Positions 38,629 to 47,152 of a stretch of 64,000 nucleotides of DNA are shown here, piece by piece. Source of the DNA: a bacterium BMS3Abin14 (GTDB taxonomy: Bacteria > BMS3Abin14); the NCBI GenBank assembly GCA_002897695.1, contig BDTG01000028.1, positions 27,231 to 91,230 on the forward strand, written 5' to 3'. The stretch's first letter is position 1; every line of letters starts with the position of its first letter. Both the position numbers and the translations under genes were made by a program. Below the pieces are notes generated by a model that saw only the letters and a program-made list of their open reading frames with translations, was not told the DNA's origin and ran no database searches.

Positions 38629-38842
38629 AAAGGTGAACTTTCTGCTCTGAATTTTTCGGCCTTGACCGGACAGGATGTCCCGTGTTACGAAGTAAGCTGA
38701 AGGGGATATTTAATATGCGCTCTGAACTTTACACATCCTTTGCACTTTCGGGCCTGGAACGGTCATGGTGGTGGTGTGTGAAATTGGCAACTTCGCCGGA
38801 AGGCCGTCAGGGCGCCTGATCCCAAGGACCAAAAGTCACTTC
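38629..38842. other. Gene-free stretch between sdhB and the terminator
   Basis: No open frame of interest. A weak promoter-like pair (TTGACC near 38663, then TTACGA about 17 bases on) and a small hairpin TCAGG-GCG-CCTGA near 38808-38820 precede the terminator. It could be the sdh 3' untranslated region or encode a small RNA of about 180 bases. Confidence 0.35.
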
Positions 38843-38872
38843 AAGCCCCGCCGGAACCGGCGGGGCTTTTTT
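38843..38872 (+). terminator. Strong Rho-independent terminator
   Basis: A perfect 12-base stem, AAGCCCCGCCGG pairing with CCGGCGGGGCTT, around an AA turn (a GAAC tetraloop in practice), running into six T. It ends the sdh transcript, or a short RNA before it, 44 bases before the binding-protein gene. Confidence 0.93.
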
Positions 38873-38916
38873 ACGTTAAAGGGAGTATTAAACCTTTTAA
38901 AAGGAAGGGGTCGAAC

Positions 38917-40065
38917 ATGAACAAGAAAACGACAGGTGCTTTTACGATTGCGGCCATGATGCTAACCCTGGGGATAATGACGCCGACGGCCCAGGCTGCG
39001 GAGCCCTACAGGATCGGCGCGGCCTTCGCCCTGACGGGCCCGGCTGCCATGATCGGAGAACCGTCGATGAAGATGGCCCAGATGCTTTTAGAGGAGATCA
39101 ACGCCGCCGGCGGCGTTAACGGCCATCCAATTGAGCTGATTACCTACGACACGAAATCCGATCCGACCCGGGCGGTTCTCGTCATTCGCAAGCTGGTTTC
39201 CAGGGATAAGGTTCTGGCGATTATCGGACCCACGACCACCGGTTCCGCCATGGCCTCCATCAAGTTCATCCAGGAGAGCAAGGTGCCCATGGTTGCCTGT
39301 GTGGGAGGGTCCCCTGTGGTCATTCCCGTGAAAAAATGGGTTTTCAAAACCCCACAGACAGGTATCATTGCTGTAGAACGACTTTACGATTACTTCGCCA
39401 AAGAGGGGTATAGGAAGATAGCCCTTTTGACCTCCGCCGGTGGATTCGGCGACAGCGGCAAGAAAGCGCTTCTGGCGCAGGCCGGGCCTCTTGGTATCGA
39501 GGTGGTTGCCAAAGAACGTTACAACGATAAGGACACCAATATGAGCGCCCAGCTCACTTCCATCAGGGGAACTGACGCGCAGGCCATCGTCGTATGGGGG
39601 ATCGGTCCGGCTCCGGCAATCATCGCCAAAAATGCCAGGCAGCTGGGAATCAGGACCCCTGTCTTCCTGAGCCACGGCGAGGCGGATCCGAGCTTTATCA
39701 GACTTGCAGGCGACGCCGGTGAGGGTGTCATGATGCCCGCGAGCCGTTTTATCGTTGCCCAGAAGCTTCCCGACGATGATCCTCGAAAGGCCTTCCTGAT
39801 GAAGATCAAGGAAAAATATGAAAAACGCTACGGCCCGGTCAGTACGCACACCGGCTATGCTTACGATGCTCTCAGGATAATCCAGCATGCGCTCGAGGAG
39901 GCCGGCGCCGATAGAGCCGGCATCAGGGATGCCATCGAAAAAACAACTAATTATGTCGGCATCAACGGGACGTTCAATATGTCGTCTTCAGACCACAACG
40001 GTCTCACCAAGGATTCCCTCGTCATGGTTGAGGTGGAGAATGGGGGATGGGTGATTGTACCCTGA
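38917..40065 (+). CDS. Periplasmic substrate-binding protein of a branched-chain amino acid-type ABC transporter
   Basis: 382 residues with a classic signal peptide (KKTTGAFTIAAMMLTLGIM, cleavage after AQA-AEP, about residue 27). The mature protein is a Peripla_BP_6 (LivJ-like) receptor: YRIGAAFALTGPAAMIGEPS, NAAGGVNGHPIELITYDTKS, IGPTTTGSAMASIKFIQESK, and GYAYDALRIIQHALEEAG. No permease or ATPase genes are adjacent. The next gene, iorA, starts inside its last codons, so the ligand is probably an aromatic or other amino acid or phenylacetate-like acid; that is inference from context. AAAAGGAAGGGG precedes ATG 38917. Confidence 0.88.
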   Translation: MNKKTTGAFTIAAMMLTLGIMTPTAQAAEPYRIGAAFALTGPAAMIGEPSMKMAQMLLEEINAAGGVNGHPIELITYDTKSDPTRAVLVIRKLVSRDKVLAIIGPTTTGSAMASIKFIQESKVPMVACVGGSPVVIPVKKWVFKTPQTGIIAVERLYDYFAKEGYRKIALLTSAGGFGDSGKKALLAQAGPLGIEVVAKERYNDKDTNMSAQLTSIRGTDAQAIVVWGIGPAPAIIAKNARQLGIRTPVFLSHGEADPSFIRLAGDAGEGVMMPASRFIVAQKLPDDDPRKAFLMKIKEKYEKRYGPVSTHTGYAYDALRIIQHALEEAGADRAGIRDAIEKTTNYVGINGTFNMSSSDHNGLTKDSLVMVEVENGGWVIVP

Positions 40066-41923
40066 TTCACCTGCCGAAACCCCGGGAGGGGGCGCACGTC
40101 TCCTCCTGGGGAATGAGGCTATAGCACAGGGGCTCTTCGAGGCCGGGTGCCGTATGGCAACGGCCTACCCCGGCACTCCGTCAACCGAGATTCTGGAAGC
40201 GCTGGCCGCCTACGGGGCTGCTGATCTGCATGTTGAGTGGTCGGTCAACGAAAAGGTTGCGTTGGAGACCGCTATCGCCGGGTCCTACAGTGGGTTGAGA
40301 ACGGCCACGATCATGAAGCAGGTCGGCCTTAACGTGGCCTTGGATCCCCTCATGAGCCTGGCATATACCGGCGTCGTGGGCGGCCTTCTCATCGTGGTGG
40401 CAGATGATCCTGGACCGCACAGTTCCCAGACAGAGCAGGACACGCGTGCTCTGGCCATGGCGGCCGGCATTCCCGTTCTGGACCCTGCGACGCCCGAGGA
40501 GAGCAGGGAGATGGTGGATCTCGGGTTCAGGCTCTCTGAAAAATACGGTATCCCCGTTATTCTCAGGCCGGTTCTCAGGGTTTGCCATTCAAGGACAGCC
40601 ATCCAGACCCCTGTCTCCCGTCCCGAGTCCGGGCCGGCGGAATTTTGCAAAGATCCGGATCGCTGGGCGGCGACGCCAAAACACCGATACACCCTGCATG
40701 GAGAGTTGAACAAAAAAATCCGGGCCATAGCCTCTGACCCCCTTTCCCTTGGGACCTACAAAAACCTGATCGTGGACGGTGCCAGACCTTCGTTCGGGAT
40801 AGTAGCCTCCGGGGTTCCCGCGGCCTACGCGGCCGATGTCATACGGCGCAGAGGGCTGGATGATCGACTGAAACTCATATCCGTGGGGCTTCCCTTCCCC
40901 CTGAACCCGGAGAAAATATCCTCCATGCTGAGAGGCGTTGAGACCATCCTGGTTCTCGAGGAGACAGGGCCTGTTATGGAGACTGTCCTTGCGGGTTATC
41001 TGAATGTCTCCGGCAGGCTGGATGGCGCTATCCCGTCGGAGGGGGAAATGACGCCTGACCTGGTGGATATTGTCATCCGAAAGCTCCCTGGAGCATCCCG
41101 GACATCCATCGAAGTTGCAGGCGCACAGGATTATTTTCATCGAGCCGAAAAGGAAGATGCCGGAAGCCCGCCCATACTTTGTGCAGGATGTTCCCACCGT
41201 TCGTCGTTCTGGGCGTTGAAGCAGGCAATGCCCGGCGGGATCTACACGGGTGACATAGGGTGCTACACCCTCGGCATCGCATTAGGCGCTGTGGACACAG
41301 TGCTTTGTATGGGGGCATCAATCTCCCAGGCTGCCGGTTTTTTTTGGGCCTACGGACAATCTGACGGCCCCATGCCGGCAATCGCCGCCGTAATAGGAGA
41401 CTCGACCTTCTGTCACGCTGGAATCCCCGCTCTTGTAAATGCCGTCCAACAGGGGGCTGCTTTCGTGCTGCTGGTCCTGGACAACGGGACAACGGCCATG
41501 ACGGGTGGACAGCCCACACCTGGAACCGGGATGCTTGCCGGGGGGGGGAACGGGAAACATGTTCCACTGGAGGGGATTGTCACCGGATGCGGAGTTTCGG
41601 AATTATGGATAACCGATCCCCTGGATTATAAAGTAATGGTCGATGATATCAGGGCCGCAGCGGATGTGGCGGCAGGTGGAGAAATGGCGGTGGTTATCTG
41701 CCGGTCTCCCTGCGTCCTGATGATTGACGACCGCCAGGGAGCCGTACCCGTTATCGATCTGGATGCCTGCAACGGATGCCGTATCTGTACGGATCGATTC
41801 GGCTGTCCGGCCATCGTCTGGGGTTCCTGTGGCCCCGTCATCATCGCCGACCAGTGTCCCGGATGCGGGATCTGCCTTCACGTCTGCGCTCCAGGGGCCA
41901 TCCGTCTGGAGGTGGATGCATGA
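40055..41923 (+). CDS. iorA: Indolepyruvate:ferredoxin oxidoreductase, alpha subunit
   Basis: 622 residues from TTG 40055, overlapping the upstream gene by 11 bases. No ATG fits, and GGGGGA lies 7 bases upstream. IorA oxidatively decarboxylates aryl pyruvates (from Trp, Phe, Tyr) to aryl-acetyl-CoA with ferredoxin. Seen: LLLGNEAIAQGLFEAGC, AYPGTPSTEILEAL, the TPP domain with GDSTFCHAGIPALVNAVQQG and DNGTTAMTGGQPTPG, and two C-terminal cluster motifs (CNGCRICTDRFGCP; CPGCGICLHVCAPG). The first motif is spaced unusually (CxxCxxCx4C). Normal length. The paaK-like gene downstream fits phenylacetyl-CoA chemistry. Confidence 0.92.
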   Translation: MYPDSPAETPGGGARLLLGNEAIAQGLFEAGCRMATAYPGTPSTEILEALAAYGAADLHVEWSVNEKVALETAIAGSYSGLRTATIMKQVGLNVALDPLMSLAYTGVVGGLLIVVADDPGPHSSQTEQDTRALAMAAGIPVLDPATPEESREMVDLGFRLSEKYGIPVILRPVLRVCHSRTAIQTPVSRPESGPAEFCKDPDRWAATPKHRYTLHGELNKKIRAIASDPLSLGTYKNLIVDGARPSFGIVASGVPAAYAADVIRRRGLDDRLKLISVGLPFPLNPEKISSMLRGVETILVLEETGPVMETVLAGYLNVSGRLDGAIPSEGEMTPDLVDIVIRKLPGASRTSIEVAGAQDYFHRAEKEDAGSPPILCAGCSHRSSFWALKQAMPGGIYTGDIGCYTLGIALGAVDTVLCMGASISQAAGFFWAYGQSDGPMPAIAAVIGDSTFCHAGIPALVNAVQQGAAFVLLVLDNGTTAMTGGQPTPGTGMLAGGGNGKHVPLEGIVTGCGVSELWITDPLDYKVMVDDIRAAADVAAGGEMAVVICRSPCVLMIDDRQGAVPVIDLDACNGCRICTDRFGCPAIVWGSCGPVIIADQCPGCGICLHVCAPGAIRLEVDA

Positions 41924-42492
41924 TGCCGCCTTCCTTCGATATCGTCCTGGCTGGTCGTGGGGGGCAGGGTGTAATATTCCTTTCCCGCATCATAGGCGAG
42001 GCGGCCATGCTCCAGGGGCTCGGGATCAGGACCACTGAAACCCATGGGATGGCCATGAGAGGCGGATCGGTTAAGTGTTTTGTGCGTATCGGCGATGCCA
42101 TGGGGCCGCTGTTTCCCAGGGGCTGCGCATCTCTTCTGATGGCCCTGCACCCGGATGAAGCCCCGTCCGGAAGTTCTTATCTGGGACCGGCCGGAGTAAT
42201 GGTCATAAATACCTCCCAGATGCCGGAGCGGACAAAAAATCCTGAGGACATGAAAATTATCACCGTGGATGCCCAATCCCTGGCTGAAAAGGAGGGCGTC
42301 CCCCGTTCATCCAATCTTGCCCTTCTGGGAGCCGCGGCCGGACTGGAGGACTTCCCTGTATCATCCGCCAGTCTGGAGTCCGTTATCCTGTCGAAGGGGC
42401 CGGAAGGCATACGGGAGCGCAACCTGAGAATCTTCCAGCTTGGCGGTGAGAATTTTCAACAGTATCCCGGCAAAAAAACAAGAAAACCGTGA
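41920..42492 (+). CDS. iorB: Indolepyruvate:ferredoxin oxidoreductase, beta subunit
   Basis: 190 residues from ATG 41920, overlapping the iorA stop; a second ATG follows at once. Family signature IVLAGRGGQGVIFLSRIIGE near the start, and ETHGMAMRGGSVKCFVRIGD, as in gamma-type chains of 2-oxoacid oxidoreductases. It pairs with IorA. The upstream open frame from 41776 is not coding in this frame because iorA occupies it. Confidence 0.9.
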   Translation: MMPPSFDIVLAGRGGQGVIFLSRIIGEAAMLQGLGIRTTETHGMAMRGGSVKCFVRIGDAMGPLFPRGCASLLMALHPDEAPSGSSYLGPAGVMVINTSQMPERTKNPEDMKIITVDAQSLAEKEGVPRSSNLALLGAAAGLEDFPVSSASLESVILSKGPEGIRERNLRIFQLGGENFQQYPGKKTRKP

Positions 42493-42528
42493 ACCATGTG
42501 TGAAGTGAACCGGTGAAAGGAGATTTTG

Positions 42529-43803
42529 ATGTTTCAGCCTGACAGGGAAACCCTTTCCAGGGAGGAACTGGCCAGGGAGCAGCTAAAAAAACTGCACTCA
42601 ACCGTCGGCCGCATCCGCGAGAAAAACCCTGACTATCATGCCCGGATCGGTTCGCCTGACCCCGGGGAGATTCGGTCGCTTGAAGATATTGGCGAAATCC
42701 CTTTTATGAGCAAGGACGATCTGCGGGATGGATATCCATTCCGGTTCGCCTGTGCTCCGAGGGAAAGCTTTGTCAGGATGCATATGAGTTCCGGCACCAC
42801 AGGGACACCCATCATCACCCCATACACCACTGCTGACGTTGACCAATGGGGGGAGATCATGGCCAGGTGCTTTGCCGCCGCCAGGGTGGGCTCCGAGGAC
42901 GTGGTTCAGATAACCCCATCCTTCGGTCTGTTCAACGGGGGGTTCGGATTTCATTATGGGGCCGCCCGGCTCGGCAGCTTCATCGTTCCCATTGGGGCCG
43001 GCCGGAGTTCATTGCAGCTCCAGTTCATGAAGGATCTCGGGACCACCGCACTGACTGCCATTGCCTCGTATCCGCTGCGGTTGATGGATATTGCCAGGCA
43101 GGAGGGCTTTGATTGGGGCTCCACCCGGTTGAAGGTCGGAATCTTCGGGGCTGAGGTCTGGAGCGACGAGATGAGGGCGCGGATCGAAGAAGAGATGGGT
43201 ATTGAAGCCTACGATATTATCGGCATGACCGAGACGGGCGGGGTTGGCCTGGGGATCGACTGCCCCGCACGTGCCGGGATCCACATCTGGGAGGATCACT
43301 ATCTCGTGGAGATCGTTGACCCCGAAAGCGGCGACATGCTTCCGGACGGGCAGACCGGGGAAATGGTAGTCACCACGCTTACCAGGGAGGCCCTCCCCCT
43401 GATCCGGTTCAGAACCAGGGACATAACGTCTGTTGTATCCCGGGAAAAGTGTGGTTGCGGCAGAACCCACATGAGAATTGCCCGTATCACGGGCCGCACC
43501 GACGATATGATCAAGGTCAAGGGAGTGAATTTCTTTCCCCGCCAGATCGAATCCCTTCTTCTCAAGGAGGAGGGAATGGGCAACGACTACCTCATCGAGG
43601 TTGAAAGGATTCATGGAGCCGATCGCCTTCAGGTCACGGTTGAGGTTGAGAACCCTTCGGATATGCGCCTGGCCGGCAGGTTGGGAGAGATCCTCCGCGA
43701 TTTTCTGGGATTCGGGGCGAAGATCTCCCTCCTGCCCTTGGGGGGGATAGAAAAGCCTCCCGGGAAAGCGGTAAGGATTGTGGACCGCCGGCAAAAGGCC
43801 TGA
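42529..43803 (+). CDS. paaK: Phenylacetate-CoA ligase family protein
   Basis: 424 residues, normal for PaaK. It activates phenylacetate (or another aryl acid) to the CoA thioester with ATP. Adenylate-forming motifs: P-loop SSGTTGTPIITPYT, then YDIIGMTETGGVG, LIRFRTRDIT, and GRTDDMIKVKGVNFFPRQIE. ATG 42529 follows AAAGGAGA. It completes a binding-protein/iorAB/paaK group in which free aryl acids and aryl pyruvates both end as aryl-CoA; several anaerobes and archaea pair these genes. Substrate specificity is not decided by sequence. Confidence 0.88.
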   Translation: MFQPDRETLSREELAREQLKKLHSTVGRIREKNPDYHARIGSPDPGEIRSLEDIGEIPFMSKDDLRDGYPFRFACAPRESFVRMHMSSGTTGTPIITPYTTADVDQWGEIMARCFAAARVGSEDVVQITPSFGLFNGGFGFHYGAARLGSFIVPIGAGRSSLQLQFMKDLGTTALTAIASYPLRLMDIARQEGFDWGSTRLKVGIFGAEVWSDEMRARIEEEMGIEAYDIIGMTETGGVGLGIDCPARAGIHIWEDHYLVEIVDPESGDMLPDGQTGEMVVTTLTREALPLIRFRTRDITSVVSREKCGCGRTHMRIARITGRTDDMIKVKGVNFFPRQIESLLLKEEGMGNDYLIEVERIHGADRLQVTVEVENPSDMRLAGRLGEILRDFLGFGAKISLLPLGGIEKPPGKAVRIVDRRQKA

Positions 43804-44004
43804 AAACCTGTCTCACGCTGAGAAAACCAGGGTCCAGAGCCAATTCACCGCGAAGTTAACGAAGTTTCGCGAAGTTTAAAACCAGAACCTCTGGGTTAGA
43901 TCTATCAGCGTAAATCAGCGGGCTAATAAGGATTTAAAATTATTTACCGCGGATGAACACAGATAGACGCGGATAAGGCAAGTATTTAAAGCGAAAAAAC
44001 CCCC
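43804..44004. repeat. Repeat-rich intergenic stretch before the tetR promoter
   Basis: No gene. It contains GCGAAGTTAACGAAGTTTCG with a second GCGAAGTTT, ATCAGCGTAAATCAGCGG, and ACCGCGGATGAACACAGATA with a further ACGCGGATAAG. AATTATTTACCGCGGAT (43938-43954) recurs exactly, inverted, at 52764-52780. These are dispersed intergenic repeat families common in deltaproteobacterial genomes. Confidence 0.6.
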
Positions 44005-44051
44005 TTGACAGGATGCGGCGGAAAGTGTACTGACTGAGCGGTCAGTCAGTA
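44005..44051 (+). promoter_or_regulatory. tetR promoter with overlapping TetR-type operator
   Basis: TTGACA (44005-44010), 17 bases, TACTGA as -10 (44028-44033). A perfect 10-base inverted repeat, TACTGACTGA and TCAGTCAGTA around GCGG (44028-44051), covers the -10 and start region. TGACTGA/TCAGTCA-type dyads are usual TetR/AcrR sites, so the pump operon is probably autorepressed. Confidence 0.85.
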
Positions 44052-44071
44052 TTGTAGTCGGAACATGGGCC

Positions 44072-44701
44072 ATGGGGAAGAGCAAAATGTCCAGAAAAGA
44101 TGATATTTTAAGCGCAGCCACGGAGCTTTTCGCGGTCCAGGGGTTCAATGGAACGGCCACATCCGAAATCGCCGCTCGAGCGGGCGTTGCCCAGGGCACT
44201 GTCTTCCATCACTTCAAAAGCAAGGAGAACCTCCTGGTCGCTATCTGCGACCAACTGGTCCAGGATTATGTAAGCGGGCTCCTGGCAGCCGCGGAAGTGC
44301 CCGGCACCGGCTGGGAGGCCCTTGAGAGGGCGCTTCGGTTCGCCCTCGATTTTCTGGATGAGAGGTCGGATTCCATATCGGTGGCAATCCGGGAAACCCC
44401 TTTTTTAAAGGGCGAGACCTATAAACGACATCATCCGCACTTTCAGGAGCTCATGGGCCGGATAATTCTGGTCTACGAGGGGTGCCTGCGCAGAGGCGAA
44501 GAGGATGGAAGCATCCTCCCCGTTAAGGTGAGGGAGAGTGCTTTTTTCCTGCACATGCTCATCAACGGAGTCCACTATTCCAGGGTTCACGATGTTCTGG
44601 AGGCCCCTGAAATGAAGTCGGATATAATCGAATTTGTACGCAGGAGCCTCTCATCCGAGGGGACGCCTGGAGAGAAGAGGGGGGCTGGCGGTGGAGAGTG
44701 A
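44072..44701 (+). CDS. TetR/AcrR-family repressor of the efflux operon
   Basis: 209 residues (204 if ATG 44087, which has GGGGAAG upstream, is the start). The N-terminal HTH is typical: DDILSAATELFAVQGFNGTA followed by EIAARAGVAQGTVFHHFKSK, where GTVFHHF is the recognition helix. The C-terminal ligand domain is divergent, as usual. It lies 21 bases behind the palindromic operator and overlaps the TolC-type gene by 11 bases, so it very likely represses itself and the three pump genes until a toxic ligand binds. Confidence 0.92.
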   Translation: MGKSKMSRKDDILSAATELFAVQGFNGTATSEIAARAGVAQGTVFHHFKSKENLLVAICDQLVQDYVSGLLAAAEVPGTGWEALERALRFALDFLDERSDSISVAIRETPFLKGETYKRHHPHFQELMGRIILVYEGCLRRGEEDGSILPVKVRESAFFLHMLINGVHYSRVHDVLEAPEMKSDIIEFVRRSLSSEGTPGEKRGAGGGE

Positions 44702-46028
44702 GCGGATATCCATAAGCGACAGGCTAAAACCCTCCATGCGGCCGATTCCAAGGAGGGGAGGGGGTTTTATCCCTGTTCTCCTGGCATTGGCCCTGGCCGC
44801 CGTGCCCGGTTACAGCTTCGGTTCAGATGGTCCGTCCATCTCACTTTCGAAGGCCTACCGGCTTGCCCTTGAGAATAATGAGGACATCCAGATCGCCCGT
44901 GAGGGCCTTAACCAGGGGCACCTCCTGATGAAAGAGGCTCTTACCGTGCTGATCCCCAGGCTGACGGCCAATGCGGGAACCTCGAAACAGTATTTCACCG
45001 ACGGGACCTCAGCGGGCAGCAAAAACTGGGGGCTGACCCTTGAGCAGACCCTTTTCGCCGGTGGGAGGACCTGGATCGCGAGAAAGGGCGCACAGTATAC
45101 ACTGAAATCCGCTGAATACGGCCTTGCTTTCGCCAGGCAAAGCGTTTTGATGGGTGTGGTTTCCGGTTTCTACGATACGCTGACGGTCGGCAGACTGGTG
45201 CGGCTGAAAGAGGACGCTGTCGAACGGCTGAAGGAGCAGCTTCGGTCCGCCAAAGCGCGTTTCGATGTGGGGGATGCACCGAAAACTGATGTGTTGTCGG
45301 CGCGAGCCGGCCTGTCGGGTGCAAAGGTGGACCTTGTGCAGGCCCGTAAGGGCCTCATCATGGCCCGCCGCCGCCTGGAGAACCTCATTGGGGCTCCCCT
45401 GCCAAAAAGTGTACAGGTTCCCCCCGGCGTGGGCATCCCGGAAAAATCTCTGGCGGAACTCAAAGACATGGCGCGTCTTCAGCGTGCCGATCTTCTGCAG
45501 GGCAGAGAGCTTATCAAGGTGTCGGAGCAGCAGGCAAAATTAACCGCCGGCGGCAGGAGACCCAGCGTCAAACTCTCGGGATCGTTCACCCGGTACGACG
45601 AGAATGCCCCGTTCGTGCCCGAGAAAACAGTTTCACTCAAGCTTGATTGGCCGTTCTTCCAGGGCGGGCTCGTTGGCCTTCAGGCAGAGGAGGCCTATTC
45701 AAAGACCCGGCAGGAAAAGGAAAGATACGGACGGATGGTAAAGGCCGATCTTCTGGCAGTGGAGAATGCCCTCAGGGACCTGGAGGCCTTCAGAGCCCAG
45801 GATGACCTTGTCAGGTCCACCCTCGACGATGCCAAAGAAACTTTTCGGTTAGAGAGGCTGCAGTTCGATCTGGGCGGGGCGGTCAGTCTCGATGTGCTCA
45901 GGGCACAGGACAAGCTGGCTGAAGCTGAGAATGCTGTTGCGGCCCAGCAATATGAAATGGGGAGGGCACGGGCGCTTCTCCTCTATTCCATTGGAGCCCT
46001 CGACCTGGGCGCCTTCGGATTCAAATAG
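44691..46028 (+). CDS. TolC-family outer-membrane efflux protein
   Basis: About 445 residues from GTG 44691 (ATG 44736 is an alternative). It starts inside the tetR end. A hydrophobic signal-like stretch GGFIPVLLALALAAVPGYSF precedes the mature start GSDGPSISLSKAYRLALENN, which is the OEP family opening. Two OEP repeats with long coiled-coil helices follow (LKEQLRSAKARFDVGDAPKT; ETFRLERLQFDLGGAVSLD). It forms the outer-membrane exit duct of the tripartite pump with the next two products. Length is normal for the family. Confidence 0.9.
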   Translation: MESERISISDRLKPSMRPIPRRGGGFIPVLLALALAAVPGYSFGSDGPSISLSKAYRLALENNEDIQIAREGLNQGHLLMKEALTVLIPRLTANAGTSKQYFTDGTSAGSKNWGLTLEQTLFAGGRTWIARKGAQYTLKSAEYGLAFARQSVLMGVVSGFYDTLTVGRLVRLKEDAVERLKEQLRSAKARFDVGDAPKTDVLSARAGLSGAKVDLVQARKGLIMARRRLENLIGAPLPKSVQVPPGVGIPEKSLAELKDMARLQRADLLQGRELIKVSEQQAKLTAGGRRPSVKLSGSFTRYDENAPFVPEKTVSLKLDWPFFQGGLVGLQAEEAYSKTRQEKERYGRMVKADLLAVENALRDLEAFRAQDDLVRSTLDDAKETFRLERLQFDLGGAVSLDVLRAQDKLAEAENAVAAQQYEMGRARALLLYSIGALDLGAFGFK

Positions 46029-46048
46029 ATACAAGGGAGACCAGCGGA

Positions 46049-47143
46049 ATGAAGATGTCATCAACCAGGAAGCTATTGACCTTTATTGCGGTCCTGGCGC
46101 TCATCGCGGGCGCCGGCATTATCTTCGCGAAAAAGGGCAACGGCGGCCTGGATCGAAAGCACGTGCCGGTTTCCACCCCGATGCCGGTAAAGAGGCCTGT
46201 GAATGTAGTTGTCCAGACAACAGTCCCCCGAACAGTTAGGGAAAGCTTCACCCTCCCCGGGACCCTGGAAGCGTGGGAGGACCTGACCCTTGCATTGGAG
46301 CAGCCGGGCGCCATCGTGTGGGTCGGCCCCAGGGAGGGCGACCGTCTTTCGGCCGGGGAGGCCATTATGAAGATTGACAGGGAATTGCTCATAAGCCGAC
46401 GGAGCAGGAATCAGGCCGATTACGACCTGAAAAAAAAGCAGCTGAAGCGGGTGGATTCTCTCTTTCGTGAGAAGCTGGTCAGCGAGAGGGTGTTTGATGA
46501 GGCCAAACAGGCCTATGAGTCTGCCGCCTCTCTCCTCGATCAATCGGCAATTGCCCTTAAAAAGAGCGTCCTTGTTTCCCCCATCGACGGAATCCTGGAC
46601 AGATTGCTGGTGGACAGGGGGGAATACGGCAACATCGGCACGCCTGCCGCGGTGGTGGTTCGGGTGGATCGTCTCAAGGTGTTGGTCAATGTCCCCGAAA
46701 AGGACGTATCGTTTATTCAAAAAGGGTCTGAGGTCACCGTGCTTCCGACCGACGTGAACGGCACAAAAAATTCGGCTATTACGGGGAAGGTCATCAATGT
46801 CGGTTATCAGGCCGACCCCATGACCAGAACCTACAGGACAAAGATCAGGATCGACAACCATCATGGGCAGTACAGGCCGGGGATGATCGTCCGGGTTCGT
46901 TTCATACGGCGTATTCTGAAGGATGTGCTGGCGATTCCCCTGTACTCGGTGGTGGACCGTGACGGTGAGAAGTTCGTGTTTGTTGTTGAGGAAGGGAAAG
47001 CCGTCAAACGCCCGGTCCGGCTGGGATCGATTATAAACGGCAAGGTCATTGTAAAAGACGGTCTTTCCAGTAAAGAAAAACTGGTAATAAAGGGCCAGCA
47101 GCTTATTCAGAATGGCGCTCCGGTAAACGTGGTCGAAGGATAG
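46049..47143 (+). CDS. RND efflux periplasmic adaptor (HlyD/MFP family)
   Basis: 364 residues. The N-terminal membrane anchor or signal (LLTFIAVLALIAGAGIIFA) is followed by a lipoyl-like half (PGTLEAWEDLTLALEQPGAI), an alpha-hairpin (DYDLKKKQLKRV-type region and SERVFDEAKQAYESAASLLD), the second lipoyl half (LVSPIDGILDRLLVDRGEYG), and a beta-barrel region to the end. It bridges the inner-membrane pump and the TolC duct. There is no lipobox cysteine, so a membrane-anchored rather than lipidated form is likely. 20 bases after the duct gene and 9 before the pump. Confidence 0.9.
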   Translation: MKMSSTRKLLTFIAVLALIAGAGIIFAKKGNGGLDRKHVPVSTPMPVKRPVNVVVQTTVPRTVRESFTLPGTLEAWEDLTLALEQPGAIVWVGPREGDRLSAGEAIMKIDRELLISRRSRNQADYDLKKKQLKRVDSLFREKLVSERVFDEAKQAYESAASLLDQSAIALKKSVLVSPIDGILDRLLVDRGEYGNIGTPAAVVVRVDRLKVLVNVPEKDVSFIQKGSEVTVLPTDVNGTKNSAITGKVINVGYQADPMTRTYRTKIRIDNHHGQYRPGMIVRVRFIRRILKDVLAIPLYSVVDRDGEKFVFVVEEGKAVKRPVRLGSIINGKVIVKDGLSSKEKLVIKGQQLIQNGAPVNVVEG

Positions 47144-47152
47144 AAACAGGCC

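Noticed and set aside
38745-38872. Known riboswitch (cyclic-di-GMP, glycine or SAM type) before the binding-protein gene
   Set aside because: None of the conserved core sequences of these classes could be matched by eye; only the terminator is firm.
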